Positions 1-6,513 of a stretch of DNA of 64,000 nt are shown piece after piece. The notes below the pieces were generated by a model. That model did no database searches. It had not been told where the DNA came from and worked only from the letters and a program-made list of their open reading frames with translations. Made by a program: the position numbers and the translations under genes. The first letter of the stretch is position 1; every line of letters begins with the position of its first letter. The stretch comes from Parcubacteria bacterium C7867-008 (GTDB lineage: Bacteria; Patescibacteria; Paceibacteria; UBA9973; UBA2103), in the NCBI GenBank assembly GCA_001189215.1, contig LFCR01000002.1:109688-173687 (forward strand), given 5' to 3'.

Positions 1-73
1 AAGCGTGTGGATAAGACCAATACTTTTATTTAGTTCTCTCCTGCAAATGAGCATAATGCAATGCAGTAAATGA

Positions 74-91
74 TGCCTTAATGAAAAGGCA
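74..91 (-). terminator. Weak hairpin after ruvC
   Basis: TGCCTT (74-79) pairs with AAGGCA (86-91) just beyond the ruvC stop. The run after it on the minus strand is only moderately T-rich, so termination may be partial. Bases 1-100 hold nothing else I can identify. Confidence 0.4.
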
Positions 92-100
92 ATAAAGAGA

Positions 101-607
101 TTATGTTCTACGATCAGCCAGACCAGCAATACCAAGAGCAATGGCGTCTAGCTCATCATCAAGGCGCTTCTTCGGGGGAAGGGTGATTAGATGGGGGATC
201 ATTCGAGCAATAGCTGCTTTGTCTGAAGCGCCATACCCAGTAACAGCGAGCTTCACTTGTTGTGGTGCGTATTCTTGAAGAGGAATCTCTGCAGCGCCTG
301 CTGCGGCCAGTACCGCTCCACGTGCTTCCGCCACACCAATAGCAGTTGTTTTGTTTGAACTAAAGAAGAGTGTCTCAAGTGCAAGAATATCTGGATTGTA
401 TTCTTGTATTGCATCTGCCGTTGCTTTATAGACAACAGCTAAACGAGACTCCTTCTTACCTTTTGGTGGAATCACACAATCACTCCATACGTGTATTGGC
501 TTACTCGCATCTCCTTCAAGCACCGCAATACCTAATCTGTCGTACCCAGGATCAATTGCTAGTACCCGCCGAAGCTTATTCTTCAGTGCTTTCATACCCA
601 CGTGCAT
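101..607 (-). CDS. ruvC: Holliday junction endonuclease RuvC
   Basis: RuvC cleaves Holliday junctions that RuvAB has branch-migrated during recombinational repair. The 168-aa product carries the four acidic residues of the RNase H-like active site: D19 in AIDPG, E78 in LALET, and D151 and D154 in the DDELD segment. Length is normal for the family. The start overlaps the 3' end of yebC, so the two are translated from one transcript. An alternative in-frame ATG lies four codons downstream (595) and is equally plausible because no Shine-Dalgarno marks either. ruvA and ruvB occur elsewhere in this window, so the full RuvABC set is present but dispersed. Confidence 0.93.
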   Translation of the reverse strand: MHVGMKALKNKLRRVLAIDPGYDRLGIAVLEGDASKPIHVWSDCVIPPKGKKESRLAVVYKATADAIQEYNPDILALETLFFSSNKTTAIGVAEARGAVLAAAGAAEIPLQEYAPQQVKLAVTGYGASDKAAIARMIPHLITLPPKKRLDDELDAIALGIAGLADRRT

Positions 608-1133
608 TCGTTACGACTTCCTGCACGTCCTCATAATCATCAAGAATCTGAAGGATTGTTGTGAGTTTTGTTTCATCGTCTCCAACAACATCCATAAGTG
701 GTTCGTTTGGTGTATACCTGCCATTCGGACTCTTGGTGAATGCCCACAAGGCACTACCTGGGGTACCAAGTTCATACCCATTCTTCGAAAGGAGGTGTTT
801 CACTTCTTGAGTAGTGCGGTTCTTGTTGTCTGTGAGGGCAGAGACAATGAGCGCTGAGCCCCCCGGTCCATAGAATTCGTACGAGACCGCATCAAGATCA
901 CCCGCTTCCTTCGAGTTGCCCTTAGCAATTGCTCGTTCAATCGTATCCTTCGGCATATTCGCTGCCTTTGCACGGTCTATAGCTGAAATAAGGCTGGGTG
1001 AAGAAAGATTCCCATTAGCCTTCTTGGATTCAATGGTTATGAACTTTCCAAGGCGAGAAAAGGTCTTTGATTTAGCTGCATCTGCAGCACCTTTCTGATG
1101 TTTGATCTGTGACCATTTACTGTGTCCTGACAT
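576..1133 (-). CDS. yebC: YebC/PmpR family protein, C-terminally short
   Basis: The 185-aa product starts with the family signature MSGHSKWSQIKHQKG and keeps the NMPKDTIERAIAKG segment and the YEFYGPGG motif. YebC proteins are described as transcription regulators and, more recently, as ribosome-associated factors easing difficult sequences. Usual length is about 240-250 aa, so part of the C-terminal region is missing; the reading frame ends cleanly and overlaps ruvC, so this looks like a compact version and not a frameshift. It is the first gene of the yebC-ruvC transcript, with a leaderless-type promoter directly upstream. Confidence 0.92.
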   Translation of the reverse strand: MSGHSKWSQIKHQKGAADAAKSKTFSRLGKFITIESKKANGNLSSPSLISAIDRAKAANMPKDTIERAIAKGNSKEAGDLDAVSYEFYGPGGSALIVSALTDNKNRTTQEVKHLLSKNGYELGTPGSALWAFTKSPNGRYTPNEPLMDVVGDDETKLTTILQILDDYEDVQEVVTNARGYESTEE

Positions 1134-1139
1134 GAATTA

Positions 1140-1145
1140 ACTATA
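1140..1145 (-). promoter_or_regulatory. -10 box for leaderless yebC
   Basis: On the minus strand TATAGT ends exactly 6 bases before the yebC ATG, putting the expected transcript start at the start codon. There is no Shine-Dalgarno. Confidence 0.6.
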
Positions 1146-1245
1146 TCAAAAATGATTGAGGTGCCCAAAGTTCGATCCCTAGCAAGCAATACAAATCCTA
1201 GAACTTGCTTCAGGTTGAATAACCTGTAAAGTATGAATCGGTTGA

Positions 1246-1321
1246 GGTGGGGTAGCTATAACTGGTAAGAGCGCTGCTTTTCAAGCAGAATTCCTGGGTT
1301 CGATCCCCAGCTCCACTGCCA
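1246..1321 (+). tRNA. tRNA-Glu (TTC)
   Basis: Acceptor stem GGTGGGG (1246-1252) pairs with CTCCACT (1311-1317), followed by discriminator G and an encoded CCA. The anticodon loop reads TTTTCAA, giving TTC. The T arm is CTGGG-TTCGATC-CCCAG. The first acceptor pair is G-T. A possible promoter TTGCTT/TAAAGT lies just upstream. Confidence 0.92.
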
Positions 1322-1356
1322 ACCGTTCTTTAACGATTCTTTTGCGCATAAATGAT

Positions 1357-1385
1357 GCCGTCCATGCTTGGACGGCTCTTATTTT
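1357..1385 (+). terminator. Terminator after tRNA-Glu
   Basis: GCCGTCC (1357-1363) pairs with GGACGGC (1370-1376), followed by a T-rich stretch. Confidence 0.8.
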
Positions 1386-1510
1386 ATAAAAGAATGAAAG
1401 TTCCAACATCGCCCAGACGGCAATAATATTGAAGCGGTTTGTAGGAAGTAGATTTATATAGTGGCGCCTGTATACTGCGCCAGGAAACCAACACGGAGGC
1501 TCGAAGGAGC

Positions 1511-1990
1511 ATGGATTACCTAATCATTATACCAATCGAGCCGTTCGGCGAGCGCGATCTTTATCCCGCCGACCAGATGCTCCCTGCCCACTGCACCCTT
1601 ATGCCGTGGTTTGCTTCCAACCGGTTCATGCCAATCGATGATCTGTTGGAATGGGTGGTTGAAAGGGAAGAGCTGTTCCCCATTCAACTCATCGCTCAAG
1701 GCCGCGAGTTTTTCGGTCCAAACAACAACGTACCGGTGTGCGTGCTTACGCCCACCGACAACTTAAAGTTTCTTCACACTACACTACTCGTAACCTTGGC
1801 GCAGATGGGTATTATCCCGAAGTTGCAGTGGGTTGGTGCGGGGTATCGGCCGCACATTTCTGATACACCAACCGCTGTGTTCAAGAACGGTTTCAACGCC
1901 CAACCAAGTGAACTCGTTCTGGTTCGACGCAATGAAGAAGGAGAGAAGGTGGTTATAGGGAAGTATTCCTTCGCACCCAAGTCACTGTAG
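1511..1990 (+). CDS. 2H phosphoesterase (LigT/2'-5' RNA ligase-like)
   Basis: The 159-aa protein has the two short histidine motifs of the 2H phosphoesterase superfamily: H27-C-T29 (AHCTLMPW) and H115-I-S117 (RPHISDT), spaced as expected for two symmetrical half-domains. The family hydrolyses or forms 2'-5' or cyclic phosphodiester bonds in RNA or nucleotides; the substrate cannot be told here. It is a single-gene unit: -10-like TATACT near 1471, a GAAGGAGC Shine-Dalgarno directly before the ATG, and its own terminator. Its GC-rich codon choice and Shine-Dalgarno differ from the surrounding leaderless genes, which suggests acquisition. Confidence 0.72.
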   Translation: MDYLIIIPIEPFGERDLYPADQMLPAHCTLMPWFASNRFMPIDDLLEWVVEREELFPIQLIAQGREFFGPNNNVPVCVLTPTDNLKFLHTTLLVTLAQMGIIPKLQWVGAGYRPHISDTPTAVFKNGFNAQPSELVLVRRNEEGEKVVIGKYSFAPKSL

Positions 1991-2003
1991 TTCCTAAAGG
2001 TCT

Positions 2004-2034
2004 GCCACCCACCTCAAGCGGTGGCATTCTTTTT
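2004..2034 (+). terminator. Terminator of the 2H phosphoesterase gene
   Basis: GCCACC (2004-2009) pairs with GGTGGC (2020-2025), then ATTCTTTTT. It abuts the convergent ruvB stop codon. Confidence 0.85.
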
Positions 2035-2036
2035 AT

Positions 2037-3029
2037 CTAGTTACCCAAATACTCTTTTCCTTTTGGTGTAAGAATACGTCCACGAGAAGATCGTTCAATA
2101 AATCCAAGACGTAGAAGATAAGGCTCATAGAGATTCTCAACCGTATCACTATCTTCATGTAGGGCACTTGCAAGTGCACGAACTCCAGCAGGACCTCCTT
2201 TAAATGAATCACGAAGTGTCTCAAGATAGCGGCGATCGTCTTTGGTGAGACCAAGCGTATCAATACCAAACAAGGTGCATGCCTTGTCACAAACGGCTTT
2301 CGTAAGAGGGAGATTGTGTACCTGTGCGTAATCACGCACACGTTTAAGAAGAGCATTGGCAACACGAGGTGTTGCACGACTGCGTGCAGCAATCATATCC
2401 ACGACACCATCATCAATATCCATGGCGAGTAGGGAAGCGGAACGAGAAACAATGGCACGAAGATCTTCGTCTGAATAGAAATCAAGTTGATATACGCCGC
2501 CACCGAACCGAGAACGTAGAGGTCCTGAAAGTTGTGCTACTCGTGTGGTTGCGCCAACGAGAGTAAATGGAGGAAGTGAAAGTTCAACAGTGCGTGCACT
2601 TGGCCCTTTGCCTAAAATAATATCGAGTGACCCAGATTCAAGAGCGGGATAGAGAAGTTCTTCAATCTTGCTAGAGAGTTGATGAATCTCATCGATAAAG
2701 AGAACAGTACCTGGTTCAAGATTGGTGAGAATGGCTGCAAGATCTCCCGCGCGCTCAATCGCAACCCCTGATGTGGTCTTAACAGGAGCCTCAAGTGATT
2801 TTCCTATAAGGTGTGCAAGTGTGGTCTTACCAACTCCTGGAGGTCCATAGAACAAAATATGTTCCGGCATGTCTCCACGCATCTTTGCAGCCTCTAAAAC
2901 GATATGTACATTGTCCTTCACATGCCCCTGACCCACATATTCATCCCAAACAGAGGGACGAAGTGCTGCATCGAGCGCCTGGTCTCGAAGCTTGATAGGA
3001 AGGTCGGTTTCGTTGGGGGTACTTGACAT
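2037..3029 (-). CDS. ruvB: Holliday junction branch-migration ATPase RuvB
   Basis: This 330-aa AAA+ motor drives branch migration with RuvA. Visible motifs: Walker A GPPGVGKT (about residues 62-69), Walker B DEIH, sensor 1 GATTR, the arginine-finger segment GPLRSRFGG, and a C-terminal winged helix ending in GRILTPKGKEYL. I start at the ATG at 3029 (MSSTPNET); an ATG seven codons upstream overlaps the likely -10 sequence GATACAAT and is less likely. There is no Shine-Dalgarno. On the opposite strand the -35 of a candidate ncRNA promoter overlaps the ruvB start codon, so the two divergent promoters are interleaved. Confidence 0.95.
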   Translation of the reverse strand: MSSTPNETDLPIKLRDQALDAALRPSVWDEYVGQGHVKDNVHIVLEAAKMRGDMPEHILFYGPPGVGKTTLAHLIGKSLEAPVKTTSGVAIERAGDLAAILTNLEPGTVLFIDEIHQLSSKIEELLYPALESGSLDIILGKGPSARTVELSLPPFTLVGATTRVAQLSGPLRSRFGGGVYQLDFYSDEDLRAIVSRSASLLAMDIDDGVVDMIAARSRATPRVANALLKRVRDYAQVHNLPLTKAVCDKACTLFGIDTLGLTKDDRRYLETLRDSFKGGPAGVRALASALHEDSDTVENLYEPYLLRLGFIERSSRGRILTPKGKEYLGN

Positions 3030-3050
3030 AAAAACACTGTGTGCTAGCAT
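3023..3050 (+). promoter_or_regulatory. Promoter of candidate ncRNA
   Basis: Perfect -35 TTGACA (3023-3028), 16-base spacer and -10 TAGCAT (3045-3050). It points away from ruvB and overlaps the ruvB start. The expected transcript start is near 3057. Confidence 0.65.
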
Positions 3051-3056
3051 TGTATC

Positions 3057-3306
3057 ACATGAGGGTTGGCCTCATAAGTACCTTGCCTCGCGCAAGGTAA
3101 TTTCTTTTTGTTCCCGCATACCACCCTCTAGGCAAGGCTTGACGGCTTCGGGCGACTCCCCAAGGCTTATCTGGTTCTCACCTCGTAGTGAGCGCGCTGG
3201 ATATCCCCTCAGGCGTTTCGACCACCGTCCTATTTATAGGACGGAGTGCCTGGAGGGTAGTGTGCAGGAAAAGAAAAACACCGCTTCAAACGAAGCGGTG
3301 TTTTTC
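3057..3306 (+). ncRNA. Candidate structured RNA of about 250 nt
   Basis: No convincing ORF explains this stretch. It has a strong promoter, two local hairpins (3059-3064/3070-3075 and 3080-3086/3092-3098), a long-range stem pairing 3116-3134 with 3247-3265 (18 of 19 positions pair, extended by further pairs outward), an inner hairpin 3225-3232/3237-3244, and a strong terminator. I checked by eye for hallmark sequences of RNase P RNA, tmRNA, SRP RNA and E. coli-like 6S RNA and did not find them. It could be a divergent housekeeping RNA or a new class. Confidence 0.55.
3274..3305. terminator. Bidirectional terminator between ncRNA and pilB
   Basis: A-tract, CACCGCTTC/GAAGCGGTG stem with a four-base loop, T-tract. 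It serves the plus-strand RNA and the minus-strand pilB, whose stop is at 3309. Confidence 0.9.
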
Positions 3307-3308
3307 TT

Positions 3309-4961
3309 TTAGAAACGAGGTGGATCAACCACTCGGAATACTTCTTCAAGAGTAGTCTGTCCTGCTAATGCTTTTATAATGCCGTCTTGAGCCATAGTCA
3401 GATATCCCTGACGCGTTGCTTGCTTTGCTATATCACTCGCAGACGGTGCACTGCGCAAGAACTCTGCAAGCTCGTCATCCATAAAGATTGCCTCGTATAC
3501 ACCAACACGACCCTTGTACCCTGTGCCATTAGGACCTTCTGCGCCAACTTGTTCAATAGCTGCTGGAACAAGTGTCTTGTCAGCAAGTGTAGAGAATACA
3601 TGAGTGATAAGTTGTTTCTCTTCTTCTGTGGTGGGACGCATAGTGCGCGTCTCAGGATTAAGTGTACGAATGAGGCGCTGTGCCATAGCAACAGAGACCG
3701 CTGATGGAATTGTTTTAGGGTCGATACCAAGATCGAACAAGCGAGGGAATGCACCTGCGGCATCGTTGGTGTGAAGTGTGGTGAACACAAAGTGTCCGGT
3801 GAGCGCTGCCTGCACTGCAACTTCTGCCACTTCTGCATCACGAATTTCTCCCACCATGATCACATCAGGGTCTTGTCTAAGAATAGAACGAAGACCTGCG
3901 GCAAAGGTGTAATCAGTACCATCGGTTTGAGTCTGCACAATACCGGGAAGGTGATATTCAACCGGGTCTTCAATGGTAATGATTTTTGTTTCTGGGGTGT
4001 GTACTTCCTGTAGGAATGTATAGAGCGTTGTGGTCTTACCAGAGCCGGTAGGTCCAGTGGTAAGAAGCATGCCGTTTGGGCGATGAATCTCTGTTGCCAA
4101 ACGAGCAAGGAGTTTCGGATGAATACCAAGATCACCGAATGAATGATTAATCGCATTCGGATCAAGAATACGCATCACAATAGACTCACCGTAGTTACCA
4201 GGAATAATTGATGTACGTATTTCAATCTCTGTCCCGCGCACAGCGACAGTGAAGCGACCATCTTGTGCACGACTCACCACATTCAACTTAAGACCTGAAA
4301 GAATCTTTATACGTGATTCGAGAAGGCGATAGACGTGTGGATCGAATGAATACGCATCAGTCAGCTGTCCATCAAGACGCATACGCATACGAGCAACATT
4401 CTCTTCTGGTTCAAAGTGAATGTCTGATGCTTTCATTGCGAGTGCAGCTGATAGTACTTCTTCAAACACATGAGACACCTGTGCAGTATTTTTTGCACTG
4501 AGTATCTGGTCCAGCTGAGTCTTAAGTCCGGCAACCGTAGAGAGGGAAGTGTCTTCTGCGCTATTGATCGTAAAGGTACCCTCCCTGTCCTGCTCTGCGT
4601 ATGAAAGCTCTTTATATTTAGCAAGTCCAAGCGCAAGACTACGTTCTGAAATAAGGAATTGCTCAATGATATATCCTTGTGCATCAAGCTCGGTAAGAAG
4701 CGTACGAGCGGCATCAAGTTCAACACTGCGTAGTGCAATAGATATATGCTTACCGTTTTTATCAAAGGCAACAGCCTGTGCGCTGCGTGCATCAGCTTCT
4801 GGTATGACGCGGAGCGCATCGGCATTTATGGGAATAAGGGATAGATCCGTGTATGGAATACCATACTTTTCCGAGAGGATGCGGGTCAGGTCTTCCTCCT
4901 CCTGCTCACGAAGGTGGGCAAGTTTTTCATTCTCAGCATCGGTATCAAAATGAGCAGGCAT
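3309..4961 (-). CDS. pilB: Type IV pilus assembly ATPase PilB (GspE family)
   Basis: The 550-aa cytoplasmic hexameric ATPase powers pilus extension. The N-terminal GspE-N-like region is followed by the catalytic core: SDIHFEPEE, Walker A GPTGSGKT (about residue 303), Walker B DPDVIMVGEIRD and the histidine box TGHFVFTTLHTND. The C-terminal tetracysteine zinc motif common in PilB/GspE is absent. pilM, pilN and pilO are found at 17.4-20 kb. On the minus strand TATTCA lies 5 bases before the ATG, so this start is probably leaderless. Confidence 0.92.
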   Translation of the reverse strand: MPAHFDTDAENEKLAHLREQEEEDLTRILSEKYGIPYTDLSLIPINADALRVIPEADARSAQAVAFDKNGKHISIALRSVELDAARTLLTELDAQGYIIEQFLISERSLALGLAKYKELSYAEQDREGTFTINSAEDTSLSTVAGLKTQLDQILSAKNTAQVSHVFEEVLSAALAMKASDIHFEPEENVARMRMRLDGQLTDAYSFDPHVYRLLESRIKILSGLKLNVVSRAQDGRFTVAVRGTEIEIRTSIIPGNYGESIVMRILDPNAINHSFGDLGIHPKLLARLATEIHRPNGMLLTTGPTGSGKTTTLYTFLQEVHTPETKIITIEDPVEYHLPGIVQTQTDGTDYTFAAGLRSILRQDPDVIMVGEIRDAEVAEVAVQAALTGHFVFTTLHTNDAAGAFPRLFDLGIDPKTIPSAVSVAMAQRLIRTLNPETRTMRPTTEEEKQLITHVFSTLADKTLVPAAIEQVGAEGPNGTGYKGRVGVYEAIFMDDELAEFLRSAPSASDIAKQATRQGYLTMAQDGIIKALAGQTTLEEVFRVVDPPRF

Positions 4962-5010
4962 ATAGGTGAATACCCGAATAATAGCACCACCTTACGGCCC
5001 ATAACCCCTA

Positions 5011-5039
5011 TTGACTTTTATATATTTATGGGGTATATT
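5011..5039 (+). promoter_or_regulatory. Promoter of secreted Cys-rich protein
   Basis: -35 TTGACT (5011-5016), 17-base spacer and -10 TATATT (5034-5039). It is followed by a roughly 40-base 5' leader and a Shine-Dalgarno. Confidence 0.75.
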
Positions 5040-5082
5040 TGAATCTGAACAAAAACCACTCGAATCTCGAGGAGACCGAGCA

Positions 5083-5961
5083 ATGACCTTTCGATCGGCC
5101 TTTATGGCCTCAATTATTGCGACTATCAGCGTCTTCGGCGCTGGCCAGGCACTGGCGGGCGATCACGCTTCCAACACCTGGTACTACGAGAAGATCCGGC
5201 AACCCGGCGATATGCCGCGCCCGAGCGCCCGCAACCTTCCCCCGACGCCCGCGGCCGGCAAGGTGAACCTCTTTGGTTGCAAGACCAATGCGGACGGCGA
5301 CTGGGAGATCAAGACGAGCTGGTTCGGCGAAAAGTACAACTGCGACTACTTCATCTTCGACGCCTCGGCGGTCCAAGGGAAGGTGACGCAGCAGCAACTT
5401 GTCGCTGCCACACCGGCCGTGCAGACCTCGGTCGTCGATGAGCTCTGCTTCACCGACCGACCGTTCTGCACGCTGCGTTCGGATCAAGAACCCCAATATA
5501 ACGGGAAATACGATCCGTACTACCAGAAGAGCCCGACCGAGTGCGTAGTCGGCGGGCAGACCTGCAAGTGGATCAACACCAAGATCCGCGGACCGAACTG
5601 GAAGCCCGAGGAAGTTCAACAGCAGTTGAGCACCCCGGACCCCTGTCGGTTCGACCGCAAGAACCCTGTCCCCATCGTTTTGATGGAACCGGGTGGCGGA
5701 TATCGGATCGCATGCGCCAGCGAGAAGTATGTCCGTGACATGCACTCGCGGTACGGGCCGGCTTACGGTGTCAGCTATCCGGGCCAATTCCGCGGCCCGG
5801 GCGACATCGGCTTCGGCTTCTACTTCGGGAGCGCCTGGAACTACGGTTCTGGGCGACCCTATCACGAGTATCGCCCGAGTTCGTGGGACGGCCCGAGCGT
5901 CTGCAGCCGCAATGGCGAGTATCGCCAGAACGGCGGACGCGCCTTCACCAGGGGCTGCTGA
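5083..5961 (+). CDS. Secreted Cys-rich protein of unknown function
   Basis: The 292-aa product starts with a clear Sec signal peptide (hydrophobic stretch ending QALA, probable cleavage before GDHAS). The mature part has about ten cysteines and is rich in Gly, Tyr and Pro towards the C-terminus; I recognise no domain. The start at 5083 is fixed by GAGGAG (5069-5074) eight bases upstream, although the frame is open from 5011. The gene is strikingly GC-rich compared with its neighbours and has its own promoter and terminator. Together these suggest acquisition from a GC-rich, perhaps proteobacterial, donor. Confidence 0.75.
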   Translation: MTFRSAFMASIIATISVFGAGQALAGDHASNTWYYEKIRQPGDMPRPSARNLPPTPAAGKVNLFGCKTNADGDWEIKTSWFGEKYNCDYFIFDASAVQGKVTQQQLVAATPAVQTSVVDELCFTDRPFCTLRSDQEPQYNGKYDPYYQKSPTECVVGGQTCKWINTKIRGPNWKPEEVQQQLSTPDPCRFDRKNPVPIVLMEPGGGYRIACASEKYVRDMHSRYGPAYGVSYPGQFRGPGDIGFGFYFGSAWNYGSGRPYHEYRPSSWDGPSVCSRNGEYRQNGGRAFTRGC

Positions 5962-5995
5962 CAGCAATACTGAACCGCATGGTTCGAAACTCAAG

Positions 5996-6036
5996 GTGCC
6001 CGTTTCTCCTATCACAGGGGGACGGGCACTTTTTCT
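5996..6036 (+). terminator. Terminator of secreted protein gene
   Basis: GTGCCCGT (5996-6003) pairs with ACGGGCAC (6022-6029), followed by a T-run. Confidence 0.85.
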
Positions 6037-6060
6037 ATTCAAGAGTACAATTTCTATACT

Positions 6061-6513
6061 ATGGATTCTGCGCCGAAGAACCTTGGAGATCTTGAAGCAC
6101 TGCAAGCAGAGGCTGCAGAGTTTGCAAAAACACTCTCACCAAATACTGAGTTCGCTACACTCGTTACCCTTTCAGGAGAACTAGGAGCAGGGAAGACCTC
6201 TTTCACCCAAGGTCTTGCTCGTGCACTTGGAATAACAGAATCAATCACCAGCCCGACGTTCGTACTCGAGAAGATATACGAACTTCCCAAAAAAGCAGCA
6301 CAAGGATTTGAAAGACTCATACATATAGATGCATATCGTCTGGAGGAAGCTCCAATGCTCAATCCACTTGGCTTCCATGAGTTTATGCGAGACCCGAAGA
6401 ACCTAATTGTTCTTGAGTGGCCAGAGCATGTATATGAGGCGGTACGAACTGCACAGTATCAAATCAAACTCGCTGTTGGTGAGGGGAATACTCGAGACAT
6501 CATATATGCCTAA
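6061..6513 (+). CDS. tsaE: tRNA threonylcarbamoyladenosine biosynthesis ATPase TsaE
   Basis: The 150-aa P-loop protein supports t6A37 modification of ANN-decoding tRNAs together with TsaB and TsaD. Motifs: LSGELGAGKTSF (Walker A), SPTFVLEKIY, HIDAYRLEE and VLEWPEH, all typical of the family and in normal order. There is no Shine-Dalgarno; TACAAT and TATACT lie within 15 bases of the ATG, fitting leaderless or near-leaderless transcription. The 3' end overlaps the polA start by 8 bases, so the two form an operon. Confidence 0.93.
   Translation: MDSAPKNLGDLEALQAEAAEFAKTLSPNTEFATLVTLSGELGAGKTSFTQGLARALGITESITSPTFVLEKIYELPKKAAQGFERLIHIDAYRLEEAPMLNPLGFHEFMRDPKNLIVLEWPEHVYEAVRTAQYQIKLAVGEGNTRDIIYA

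Noticed and set aside
3057..3306. Assignment of the RNA candidate as RNase P RNA, tmRNA, SRP RNA or 6S RNA
   Set aside because: The diagnostic sequences (RNase P CR-I/CR-V, tmRNA tRNA-like ends, SRP GGAA-type loop motif, 6S bubble) were not visible; a covariance-model search would be decisive.
2992..3312. 106-aa plus-strand frame over the ncRNA candidate
   Set aside because: Its start overlaps ruvB, its translation has no recognisable pattern, and the paired structure explains the region better.
5110..6105. Long 331-aa open frame on the minus strand antisense to the secreted protein gene
   Set aside because: It is Ala/Arg/Val-rich as expected for a shadow of a GC-rich gene, has no start signal, and the plus strand has a promoter, Shine-Dalgarno, signal peptide and terminator.
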